From contig JACCGJ010019083.1 of NCBI GenBank assembly GCA_013407085.1, positions 1 to 64,000 on the forward strand: a DNA stretch of 64,000 nt. Reading direction: 5' to 3'. Below, in pieces: positions 39,362 to 49,893 of the stretch (the first letter of the stretch is position 1; each line of letters begins with the position of its first letter). The stretch comes from Atriophallophorus winterbourni. Lineage: Eukaryota; Platyhelminthes; Trematoda; Plagiorchiida; Microphallidae. Under the pieces are notes generated by a model, which was not told where the DNA came from, did not search any database, and was given only the letters and a program-made list of their open reading frames with translations. Position numbers and translations under genes: made by a program.

Positions 39362-40345
39362 AATATTGAAAAATAGAAGAAGGAGGGAGACAAGTAACCA
39401 TAAAGATGATCTCCACGAAACGAAAACAAAGATTAAACACAGAGAACGTTTCACTACACCATAGTGTATGCACAGGTTCACTAAGCTTCACTCCAGAGAC
39501 AAACTGCAAGTGTCATGTACTGGTGAACAAGACCAAAAAAGCGAAACTTGCAACAAAATAGGACAGTTCTAAGAGCAAGATGTACACCAGTGGAATACAT
39601 ACGATCATCGCGTCAATCAAACCATTTGTGGTGTTCAGTGCGTGCGCACGTTCCGATTCAGTTTTCGACAACGGCTGATTGGAAATCGAGACAGTAGGAA
39701 TCACATGATTCGTAATGGCGGCATATTCATCCAGATGTACGTATTTTACATATAATTATTCACTGCATGCCAGTTAGTCGCAGATATACGCATCCATTAT
39801 AACTTTGCTACACGTAGGACTTACCTGGGTCAGTGCTGAACATTCGACGTACACTTCTGCCCTGAAAGTACTCGCCAATCTTCTGCCTTGCTCTTCAGTT
39901 ATTACCTTCAATTTTGAATCTTTAGGGAGATCATATCGTATGTCGATTTGAGTGCCGACAATCAAGTAAGGAACGTCTTTGAAATGATACTTTATTTCGG
40001 GAAGCCACTGGAGAAACATATTCCAACACAATAAATACGTTTGTTGCGAAAAGGATATTTGATCAGAACACAAACGATGTGACTCATTACAATGGTCAAT
40101 TGGGTGCACACGGAATTTCGAAACTCGCTAGGATAGCTGAAATCTAAATTGCTTTGTAGAGAACTAGGGTGAACTAACCCATGACAGCAAGCTGTCATGT
40201 TGATGACGCTCTATGTGTTCACAACATGTACTTGAATGCATGATTGATTCGAGGTGTAGGCGCCATATACCAGCCTCTGGCTAATCTTCTACACGTCTAA
40301 TGGTTGATTATGTCCTAAGCATCCCCTTTTTAGAATTTTGACCAT
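39362..40345 (-). repeat. segmental duplication copy 2 around Cdc42-like exon 3
   Basis: Starts AGAAGGAGGGAGACAAGTAA and covers the hydrophobic frame (39,513-39,704), the exon-3 copy and its intron flank to about 40,345. It lacks the 38-nt insert carried by copies 1 and 3. Copy 3 follows directly, giving a tandem arrangement with a period of 904 bp between exon-3 starts. Confidence 0.88.
39825..40007 (-). pseudogene. Cdc42-like exon 3, duplicate copy 2
   Basis: 61 codons with intact acceptor (CAG before TGG) and donor (CAG then GTAAGT): [59 protein letters not shown]. It is open, but replacements such as LRDD to IRYD in the guanine-binding region and loss of several conserved charges suggest relaxed constraint. 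No exon 1 or 2 copy is visible upstream, so it is either an orphan exon or part of a duplicated gene not otherwise in the window. Confidence 0.8.
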
Positions 40346-40351
40346 ACCATC

Positions 40352-42320
40352 AAAACACATAGGAAGTTTTACTACACCATAATGGATGCACAGGCTCACT
40401 AAGTTTACCTCCAGAGACAAACGGCAAGTGTTTCGCGTCGGTCATCTACTGGTGAACAAGCCCAAAAAAGCGAAACTCGCAAACAAATAGGACAGCCGCA
40501 AGAGCAAGTAGTAAACCAGTGGAATACATATGATTAGCGCGTCAATCAAACCATCGGTGGTGTTTAGTGCGTGAGCATGCTCCGATTCAGTTTTCGGCAA
40601 CGGCCGATTGGCAATCGGCCGGATTCGGAATGGTGGCATATTCATCTAAATGTACGTATAATTATTCACTGCATGCCAGTTAGTCGCAGATATACGCATC
40701 CATTATAACTTTTCTACGTGGGACTTACCTGGGTCAGGGCGGAACATTCGACGTACTCTTCTGCCCTCAAGGTACTCTCCAATTTTCTGCCTTGCTCTTC
40801 AGTTATTACCTTCAATTTTGAATCTCAAGGAAGATCATCTCGTATGTCGATCTGAGTGCCGACAATCAAGTAAGGAACGTCTTTGCAATGATGCTGTATT
40901 TCCGGAACCCACTGGATAAAAATATTCCAACACAATAAATACGTTTGTTGTGAAAAGGATATTTGATCAGAACACAAACGATGTGACTCATTACAATGGT
41001 CAATTGGGTGCAAACGGAATTTCGAAACTCGCTATGATAGCTAAAATCTAACTTGCTTTGTAGAGAACTGGGGTTTACTTACTCATAACAGCAAGCTGTC
41101 ATCCAGGAAGAGATAGTCGCACAAAAGTAAAAAGGAAAGTAAGCTGTCATGTTGATAAGGCTCTATTTGTTCACAACATATACTTGAATGCATAATTGAT
41201 TCAGGGTGTAGGCGCCATATACCAGTCTCTGACTAATCTTCTATAGGTCTAATGGTTTATTATGTCTTAGGCTTCCCCTTTTTTGGAATTTTCACCATGC
41301 CACGGTTGTATGGCAGTTAAATACCGTGTACATGAAACCGGTTAAATGCTGTTCATGTGTAACTGAATCTATAATTTAGCTTAAGGCCAGTGTTGTAGAG
41401 GGAAACTCAATTTATCAGTGACTACAAAAATGCAACTTCATTTACCACATTTTTACTGTTTCAAGGCACACGAAAACTAATGTTGTTGTCACCAACAAAT
41501 GACGGTGAATAGCCAGAAACCAGTTTTGGATCAGTGATGAATTTGATGCATCAATTTGATAAGTTTATTTACAAACGACAAAATGATTATAATTGCAATA
41601 AAGACGAGAAAACACCAAACATTATCGACTGGTTCTAGAGAATTAGATTAAATTATGAAGATTGAAGATTAGGTCCAATAACTCACTCCAAAGTAAACGA
41701 AGAATACAGTCTTAATCTCCAACACAATGACGCTGCTTGTGTTTAAATGAACTAAATCAATATTACAATATTTGAACATTTGTTGAATTGGCATAGTCCA
41801 GAATGTTCCACCAAGTAGTAACTCGGTTTGAATGCTAAACAAATGTTGTACTTCGTGTCATATATGTCTAATGAAGTTTGACGGATTAGGTTGTCATCAT
41901 ACCTACAATATTTTATAGCAGCGACTATTCCGTCGTGATAAAATAAGATAGGCAAGTTATCGGAAGTCATTCTGCGTCATGCGACCCATGATTAAACGAT
42001 TAACTAGTTTCAGATACAAATACGGTTTATGTAAATGGCCTAGACAGTATGTGAGTAAACGCAATCTCTCAAATTGTGCGACACGATCTTAGGACTTGTC
42101 CGTCATAAATCGTTTATGCACTCAATTTTCATCATCCTTATTGACGGTCATCATCATCATGGAACACAAGTCTGGAGCCAGACAAAGTGAAAAGCAGCAA
42201 AAGCAGATAAGCAAGCGCGTGAAAAAAGGAAAGCAAGCAAGCGGAATATACAAACACAAATGCGTAAAAAGCAGCTCGTTTTTGTACTTTCACTGCATGC
42301 GATTTTGTGGGGATTTTTGT
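40352..42320 (-). repeat. segmental duplication copy 3 around Cdc42-like exon 3
   Basis: The longest duplicate without insertions. It aligns with copy 1 from the hydrophobic frame (40,442-40,645) through exon 3, the 38-nt insert (41,103-41,140), the TTTACAAACGACA stretch and on to TTTCACTGCATGCGATTT at 42,305. It carries the empty site for R2 at 42,042-42,048. An (AAT)n tract at 42,325-42,345 adjoins its end. Confidence 0.9.
40729..40911 (-). pseudogene. Cdc42-like exon 3, duplicate copy 3 (in-frame stop)
   Basis: 61 codons with intact splice signals: [28 protein letters not shown], then TGA, then [20 protein letters not shown] and ECSALTQ. The TGA falls where copies 1 and 2 have isoleucine or lysine. 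Outside the stop it is closer to copy 1 at the N-terminal half and to copy 2 at SKLKVI. Confidence 0.88.
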
Positions 42321-42524
42321 TTTAATAATAATAATAATAATAATATATTCTTGGTAAACGAAGGCATGCAAAACATGATCAGGTTATCAATGTGTACAAA
42401 ATAAATAAATTGTAAAAATGACCTTATCAAGCGAAATTTTTGAATATTTTTCCGTTTAATAATAAAGGATGGTAAATTTACAATGGTAAGAAAATTAATT
42501 TTTTCGCGCAATGTCACACAGTAA

Positions 42525-42885
42525 CTCCTCCAAGGACGGTCCCAAGCCCGTCTGAGAAAGGAGGAGGGTTGGGCTTAGGGCTAGCAACCATATCCCGTAA
42601 AACCTACATTGCTACGGAAACGATGACAACAGATCCGTGGTTCGGTCATGTCTGCAGGATGGATCCCAGTTCGCATACGAAGGTAGCCATGCACTGGCAT
42701 CCGCAAGGTAAACGAAAATGGGACGGCCCAAGGAAACTTGGCGCAAAACGTTGGAACGCGAACTACATGCACAAGGATTCACGGTGCAGACGGCAAAGGA
42801 AGCAGCGACAGACCGGAACCACTGGCGTGAAGTTGTCTTCGCCTCATGTGCCACACGGCACGGAGAGGACTGAATGAATGAATGA
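42525..42885 (+). mobile_element. RTE-derived short element (copy 1) with long TSD and (TGAA)n tail
   Basis: A 361-bp element flanked by AATGTCACACAGTAA at 42,510-42,524 and 42,886-42,900. It starts CTCCTCCAAGGACGGTCCCA. An RTE C-terminal coding remnant follows (WFGHVCRMDPSSHTKVAMHW, then frame changes) and it ends GAGAGGACTGAATGAATGAA. Two other copies, at 52,680 and 62,570, have the same ends, so this is a discrete non-autonomous family (5' end of an RTE fused to its 3' end), not random truncation. Confidence 0.9.
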
Positions 42886-42904
42886 AATGTCACACAGTAA
42901 TAAA

Positions 42905-43430
42905 GATTCATCTAGATTGCATCAAATTAAGCAAATGAAGAGGATCCGATAGATTCTGAAGCAGGGATTGAAAAAAAGGAAACAAAAGACAAAAAATTAT
43001 AAAAGAAATGGTGCGCATGAAGATTTCATTGTCACAGTAAAAATAAATTTCTGAAATAAAGAAAGTTCTTTTATAAATATATAAATTGACTTCTTCGTAA
43101 TGTTGGTGAATGTGATTGGAGGAAAGTATATAAAAAACCGAAGATAGATTGAAAAAAACATTAGGAAATGGAGGGGATGAGGAGAGATTGTGGTTTAAAT
43201 TGCATGAGGTTTGGGCCGGTTGTACGATTCAGGAAAGTCGAAGAATTGTCGAATGAGGGAAAGCAAAACTGCTCGGCAGTAGGGCTTTTGGTTCATATAG
43301 AAGAATCAGTCTTATGCGAAAGAAGGGCAAACGTTATCTCCACTACCCTTTTTTGCTAGTATGACTTAGGATGTAGCATTGAAATAAAAATTCTATCTAA
43401 CTACTTTTAAATTGTCAGTAGGCTGTAAGT
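42905..43430. other. no recognised feature
   Basis: AT-rich sequence upstream of the MULE/SWIM gene. A 63-codon plus frame at 43,168-43,359 is unrecognised. Confidence 0.45.
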
Positions 43431-43447
43431 AAAATACAATTTTTATG

Positions 43448-43545
43448 CAACCTTTAATCGAATTCTTATTGGTTGCTTGTTAATAAAACCCTTCATCGAA
43501 TTCCTATTGGTTGCTTGTTATCAAAAGCTACATGATTGGTTATTT
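43448..43545 (+). promoter_or_regulatory. candidate promoter with tandem CCAAT-type boxes
   Basis: Two direct repeats of about 38 bp, each holding ATCGAATTC, T/C, TATTGGTTGCTTGTTA, lie at about 43,455-43,525. A third ATTGG occurs in CATGATTGGTTATTTTC. Three ATTGG (inverted CCAAT) boxes within 70 bp, ending some 60 bp before the chosen ATG, suggest a promoter for the MULE/SWIM gene. No clear TATA box. Inference from motif and position only. Confidence 0.4.
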
Positions 43546-43603
43546 TCAAAATTCCATTTCCAATATTACGCTCTGCACCCAATTCTGCGCCACTTTATTC
43601 ATA

Positions 43604-45522
43604 ATGAGCTCTAATGATTTCACTCAGCTTTTTCAGGCAACCATTGATGGCCACTTGTTCGAAAGTCTGGATGAGTTGAATAGTATGCAAAACGAGTTCG
43701 CTCGGGTTTCTGGTGTCCACTATTCTGTCCGAACATCGAAAAATAATCGAAGCGGCGATTTGAAATATGTGAAATATATATGTCAACGGAAAGGATTCTT
43801 GGGAAAACCAACCTTTGGTATTCGACATCGCGTATCTACGGCAACACAATGCCAATCATTTATAAATTGGGGCCGTATGAGGCCTCGGTTCCGCATTACG
43901 AATAGCAACATGATTCATAATCATGACTTGCATGGTGGTGCAGCTGAGTCCTGGAACTTCCGCAACCGACGCTTGACGCTTTCGGAACAAGAGATCATAC
44001 TACCGATGCTGGAATGCGGAGACTCTTCATTCAACATAAGATATTATGTGAAGAGACGTTTCCAGAAAACTTTGACTGGTTCTGCTGTGGTCAACCTTCG
44101 TCGACGAGCGCTGAACAAACGTAACAATCCTGGTAAGTTTGTAAGAATTACAATTTGGAGACCGTAATGTCACTGTCTATATTTTCAATCATTTTTTCAG
44201 CCTATATTCGACAAATGGAAGCTGAATACAACGCTAACGGGAAGGCACGAGTACTACTGGACGAAACTAACCGGATGACGCTTTTTGTCTTCGTTACCCA
44301 TGAAATGCTGAGTTTGTATGGCCGTTTTTCCGATTTCCTTCTCATCGATGGTACATTCCGTACTAATCGTGAGAAATATTTTTTATGTCAAATCATGATA
44401 GTAGATGGTTGCAGAAAAAGTCTGCCAGTAGCAATAGGTTTTCTCTGGAGGGAAACGGCGGATGACATCCGCACGTTTCTGCTGACCTTTGTAGAATTCG
44501 TCGGTGGGTGTGACGCAGTGCGAGCTGTTATGTCTGACAACGCTCCTGCGATAGTGAATGCAGTGGAAGAAGTATTCCCACACGCTGCTCATCTGCTTTG
44601 CCGAGTGCACATGCTTCGCAATGTCACACGTCGTAACCCCCTGACAGAAGCACTGAAGTATGTACATGTAGCTATAACCACCCGTCGTATATGGCGTTAC
44701 GCCTTTGCCTTAATTAATATACAACGAGCGGATCCCGTATTTTACGCTCATTTTAAGAGGCAACATTGTTGCAACTCCCGTAAGTGGGCGAATTCTCAAC
44801 GTCCCAAGGTGGCTACGTACGGAATTGGGGACACCAATATGGTGGAGGTGATGCATAAGTATATAAAAATGAATCTCCTTAGTGGTAAGTTAGCAATATG
44901 GGAGGCAATTCGTCTGTCTAAAACTAGTGCAACGTATCTTATTTGGCACCGGCAAAGCGAAATTATTTCGATTAGTCGAAGGCGTGCGTATGTTCCAAAC
45001 CACTCGGAACTTGATGCACTTTGTGATCTACTCATGCCATATGCTGTCGATCTCATTTCGGATAACGTAGCTGCAGCAACAGTAAGGGTTAAGGTTCAGG
45101 TTCAGGTTGCACAGGACGATAAGTGGCTAGGTCGCCAATCGAGCGTCCACCACTTCAAACAGAATAGTTCACAGATTTCTTCTGGTAGGATGGTTACCGT
45201 GAATGTAGAGCAAAAACTTGTAGGTTCAACAGAATTTATGGTGCTCCTTAGGGACGCGGGTTCTTGAGGTGTGTGCTGCTCCACTTGGAAGTGTTCATGC
45301 CCCTTTTTTATTGACCAAGGATTGCCTTGCAGACATGTTCTTGCAGCTGAATTCGGTGGAAAAACAATCGATTGGGAGCAATGCCCCTACAGCAAAGAAT
45401 GGTGCCATACTTATTGTATAATTACTCCACCTTTCAATACTGAAAATTGGTGCTTTTTTGTATGCAAATGTTTGATTAATTGCTTCATTCGATCCCGCGT
45501 GTTGCTGATATTGGTGCAATGA
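43604..45522 (+). CDS. MULE transposase-like gene with C-terminal SWIM zinc finger
   Basis: Exon 1 is 43,604-44,132. A 68-nt GT-AG intron (GTAAGT...TTTTTTCAG) follows, and exon 2 starts at 44,201 with the frame restored (NNP|AYIRQMEAEYN). The N-terminus (about 170 residues) resembles FAR1/FLYWCH-type DNA-binding regions (ICQRKGFLGKPTFGIRHR, NHDLHGG). The MULE core has LLIDGTFRTNREKYFLCQIM (first D), AVMSDNAPA (second D), HLLCRVHMLRNVTR (CxxH) and TNMVEVMHKYIK (candidate E), so the DDE triad looks intact. Past 45,264 CSCPFFIDQGLPCRH is a perfect SWIM finger (CxCx8CxH). Problems: one in-frame TGA at 45,265-45,267, and an S2 fragment at about 45,083-45,165 that keeps the frame open. I chose MSSNDF at 43,604 because upstream codons look like leader sequence. 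It could be a Mutator-like transposon or a domesticated ZSWIM-type host gene. Confidence 0.82.
45083..45165 (+). repeat. S2 fragment inside the MULE/SWIM coding region
   Basis: GGTTCAGGTTCAGGTTGCAC, AGGACGATAAGTGGCTA and CCAATCGAGCGTCCACCACT match the S2 start. It interrupts the conserved sequence between LISDNVAAA and the SWIM finger without breaking the frame. A potential donor (ACA|GTAAGG, 45,080) and in-phase acceptors (CAAACAG or TTCACAG near 45,166-45,178) could remove it as an intron. From 45,530 to 46,010 only possible splice signals (for example TTTGCAG near 45,591) are seen. Confidence 0.7.
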
Positions 45523-46013
45523 CGATATATGGTGAGTGCTATCATTCGCTTATCACTGACCCACTTTTTTAACTATTTATCTGCTTTGCAGGATCAATAA
45601 ACCGTGAGCACTATCCACGTGTAAGTTCGAAATAATTTTTCGGTATCATGATGACGTGTTTGGTTTTGTTAACATCACCAACACGCTCGCTTGAACGCAG
45701 GAACTCTGAAACTGGTAGCCGCTTAATTAAACTTTTAATCTTATTCTTTCCGCCATACGCCATCGCAATCCCCAACGAACCAATCGAGAGGAGAACCGAA
45801 AAAGGTGAAAATTATCAATCGCAACTATCCATGCAACAGTGAAACCAATTTGAAAGTAAAAGAAAACTGAGAAAACTGACAATTTTAAGAAATCTCTAAA
45901 TATATGTTTCCTTTTATCGAACTGTCTCTTTATAACTGTTATTCAGTAGGATTTTGTTATGTGACAGGATAAATAAGCTTTAAAGGTGAGTACATAGTAG
46001 AAATTCGGTTACC

Positions 46014-46202
46014 ATGCATTGTAAGAAACAGAGCTTTAGAATCAGCGAGGAAGTCGCTCAATTCCGATATGAACTTGAAGGATCGTACAAGTTAGAGTGT
46101 ACAACAAATCATCAACGGTGTAGCAAGCTATACAAGACAAACGATGGTTTAGCGATGGGCTCACCTATTACCCAATGTTTCACAGTGAAAATGGTGAATT
46201 AA
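46014..46202 (+). pseudogene. Penelope-like RT fragment
   Basis: A 62-codon frame ends KLYKTNDGLAMGSPITQCFT. The DGLAMGSP signature with a preceding aromatic residue is the RT motif of Penelope-like elements (Y.Q.DG.AMGSP). Too little remains to place it further, and nothing upstream or downstream extends it. 46,210-46,620 is otherwise unrecognised apart from a GATA run at 46,545-46,561. Confidence 0.5.
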
Positions 46203-46628
46203 GATTACTCTAACTTCAACTACAATCAGGAATAATTACCCAAAGACTACGGATCAGATCCCTCAATTGTTTTGGCCATGGCAGGTGTGAATGACATCTG
46301 CTGACAGATTAGCTCGATTGCGTAATCGGTGCGCACAGCAGGGGTCACGCATGTTAATGTTTATCCGCTGCGGCACTGGACGCCAGATAGTGGAGTATCA
46401 GCCCCATCCACCTTATTCACTGCATTTTTACCAGCCTTTGTTATCTTAAACGCCTCAGCGTGAAGTCGTTCAATGTATGGTTAGCACGATTAACGCTGTG
46501 ACCTGTGTCCACCATGTGTTAAGTTAGCGCTGACTATCTGATCAGATAGATAGATAGATAGACAACAAAGATTGGTTTCGAAATATATTCATTTATTTAG
46601 AGAGAGCAGTGAACTAAACTCATTTTGT

Positions 46629-46961
46629 TTATTCTTGAGTTAAATCTTTTATTGGATGAGAGTCAAATTTTGATAATGAACTTGTAGACAAAAATGAAAA
46701 GTCAATATTGAGTAACTTCAGCGATTTTAATCCAAGGATAGGTGGACTAGGTTTCGTGACAATGAATGAACACTCAACTGGTTTAGCAGTACCATATCTG
46801 ATTGGAATAGAGCAAACTCCGACAACAGGTACAGAATACCCTGTATCGCCGTGAATCGAAATGTCAGATTGAGAAATTTGGGCATCAATAGCAAAATGGT
46901 TCAAGTGAAGCTGCATGGAATTTAGTGAGCTTTTTGAACTATCATGTAGCTTGTGACTCAT
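46629..46961 (-). pseudogene. Gypsy-type protease-region fragment
   Basis: A 110-codon minus frame contains VPVVGVCSIPIRYGTAKPVE, CSFIVTKPSPPILGLKSLKL and LNIDF. The pattern CxFxVT..PPILGL.SL.LL is the C-terminal half of Gypsy proteases of the K02A2.6-like kind, where it follows the DTG active site. The DTG part is not seen in the expected place, so the domain is incomplete. It comes from a Gypsy lineage different from the elements at 35 and 49 kb. 46,965-47,280 holds a 62-codon unrecognised minus frame and nothing else. Confidence 0.6.
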
Positions 46962-47287
46962 AAATATTTCTCCATAACATTGACTAACCGCTCATGCTCT
47001 GTGAGATAGACAAATAATTTCCACGTGGCTTCCCTCGCACTACATGTGGTAGAGTGTTTAGTTTCATTTGCCTCCTGTAGTCTGCTAGCCTGTACTAGGT
47101 GCGCACTTTCGTCCAATAAGATTGCGAGTTTGCGCGAAAGCGTCACCCCCTCATTCGCTTGAATCGGAAGACAGTCTCAGCCTGAGAGATTACAGTGTAT
47201 GCAATAATTTTTCCACACAGAATATCAGCCTTAAATCGGTGACGGCATATTGACACATGGAAATGTTCCGTAGTGGACAAACTGGTG

Positions 47288-47940
<653 letters not shown>

Positions 47941-47944
47941 ATAG

Positions 47945-48235
47945 CATTAATAAACATGGATGCCTTTTTCATGTACATTCGGAGACTCAGGCTAATATTT
48001 TCATTTGATCCGTCTTTGAACACCTGGACGATTATATCTGGCTAGTATTACCCACCGTTGACCTTGACTTCGACGTGTCTATTACACACCGTCTGCGAGA
48101 CAAACATCAATCTAGCGCCTAATTAATTGCTTTATGATTGCTTCACTTCCCCCTCGAATGATAAATGACATCAAAAGATTTTAAATGACCGCACAAAACT
48201 GGGAAAATAGTACTCCTATGAAACTCGGATACCAT
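47945..48235. other. no recognised feature
   Basis: Unique-looking sequence between the microsatellite and an endonuclease fragment. Confidence 0.4.
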
Positions 48236-48239
48236 TTTC

Positions 48240-48610
48240 TCGCGTAAATCTGTTAGGCTTCAAGCAGTTTATCGATGAACGAACGCGTAACACCAATATT
48301 CTTGACGTTGTCTTCACTATTAATGTTAATTCACTTACCTTGGAAATATCATCATCGTATTAACGGTGGCCACAATATCATAACATTCGAATTGAATTGC
48401 AACTTTAAAGTGAAAATATGTAGAAAATCATCCATCATTAGTCATATAAACTGAAAAAACTTCGCAAACCTTGTTAATGCCGAAGACGGGACTGAAACTT
48501 TCCAATGCGACGACTTTACAGTAGTTTCATTAATATTTCATAATAAATTAGCTTAATCACTATATAAATCTTCCGTTACCTATGTCAGACCCTCCAAAAA
48601 GTGTCTGTAG
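48240..48610 (+). pseudogene. endonuclease fragment of a CR1/L2-like element
   Basis: Plus strand reads LLGFKQFIDERTRNTNILDV, VFTINVNSLTLE, a stop, then in another frame INGGHNIITFELNCNFKVK and FQCDDFTVVSLIFHNKLA. The order parallels the end of the E endonuclease (GYTQVVDKPTRHSNLLDLIF, then GCDHNMVTCQL, then SPDFNLISSIFHKNL), so it is an E-related relic with at least one frameshift. It has lost the first half of the domain and all of the RT. Confidence 0.65.
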
Positions 48611-48819
48611 TACAATCATCACGCCTTCATGCAAACAACTGCTGCGTTGTCATCAGCAACCAAGCCTTATTACTTGTAGTTTGTTAGTAAGCATATGCAA
48701 AAACTTTTTTAAAATTATTTTAGATTTTGGAGCTAGTGGTTTTAAATTCTACCCGGAAGGAGCAAGCGCCATTATCGGAGTTGGTTTGGAAGTCGGAGAC
48801 ACTGGAACACAATTAAAGA

Positions 48820-48850
48820 TATTCTCTTCACCATCATGGTGAGAGGTTAT
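48820..48850 (+). repeat. isolated S2/S3-type hairpin
   Basis: ATTCTCTTCACCATCATGGT followed by GAGAGGTTATC matches the terminal hairpin of S2/S3 while neighbouring sequence does not. From 48,855 to 49,080 nothing else is recognised. Confidence 0.55.
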
Positions 48851-49261
48851 CAAAGAGAAATTGTAAATCGATTATAAACGATAAAAAGATAACAAAACAG
48901 TATTTTTTTGCATTTTTATCGTTTTTTTGTTTTTTGTTTTTTTAATGAATACATTATGGTAAACCATATTTTCATACATAAATGGGTTAAATATAAGAAA
49001 ATAACGGTTAAGAATATGGTCATCTGGTAAAAATCACTAAAATACGCACGGTTACGATGGAGATGTGAAGCAACATGACGAGACATGCCTAGACCCTAGG
49101 TAACCTGACACTACAGCAGCGTTATAAATAGATAATCATAAAAATTATTGTTTCAGATGTTTCGATTTTTTATTTACAGAAATTTGTTCATGATAAAATT
49201 CTGAATTGAAACAATAAGGATATCTATGTTTAAACCAAAAGGTGGGTGAAATAAGCCTAGT

Positions 49262-49375
49262 GAAGTGGAGTGAAGTGAAAGCACAAGCCTGATCCAGGCA
49301 AAGTGCCGCACAGTCATAGACTGCACGTGGGCTGAGATACTGTCAGGTTGCTCAGGCCTAGACAGATACAATAGA
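49262..49375 (-). repeat. S1 fragment hosting the Gypsy insertion nearby
   Basis: GAAAGCACAAGCCTGATCCA, GACTGCACGTGGGCTGAGAT and GGTTGCTCAGGCCTAGACAG match the tail-proximal half of S1. Another scrap at 49,086-49,116 (ATGCCTAGACCCTAGG, TAACCTGACACTAC) shows the same CCTAG...AACCTGACA core that the LTR element at 49,444 is inserted into. Confidence 0.7.
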
Positions 49376-49443
49376 GATACAATAAGTATAGATACATATA
49401 CTACGAGTCCCAGGTTTTGATGAAACATACATAGACCTTAGGT

Positions 49444-49809
49444 TGTAGTGGATAAATGCAAAAAATATAACAGGAAAATGTTATAGTAAAAAAGACAAGG
49501 AACGAACACACGAAAAGTGAAAATTCAATGTCCGATGCAAATATCCACACACAAAAATATTCCAGCTCCAAACTCCGGTGTATCGCGTTGATCAGCAATT
49601 AGAATTGGCGGAGCTGAAAAATGCGACGAAAGTCAATTTTGATGTTAACCGTCGTGATTCGCAAACACGCAATAACGCAGCACCACGAAAATCAAGTAGA
49701 AGACGAACGCGTGCGGAAAATGTATATTCTGCAATAATTTTTGATTAAAACAAACATTGATGGAAATGGAAGTACAATTAAAAAGAAAGTGAAATTACAA
49801 GTTGCTACA
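49444..49809 (-). repeat. 3' LTR of G1
   Basis: 366 bp, TGTAGTGG...GTTGCTACA on the plus strand, with the purine tract immediately inside and the AGGT target duplication immediately outside. Confidence 0.93.
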
Positions 49810-49893
49810 GAACTCCCCCCTAGAGCGTGAGTCGACGGATGAACGCTCGATACATCGTTTATGGCATGTATTCAACCAGTCTTGCGGGAAACC

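Noticed and set aside
42138..42404. Short frames beside the (AAT)n tract as genes
   Set aside because: They fall inside the duplicated intronic block shared with 18.2-18.4 kb and show no domain.
48582..48842. 86-codon plus frame ending in an S2/S3 hairpin as a small gene
   Set aside because: It begins in an endonuclease relic and ends in repeat sequence; no domain and no independent support.
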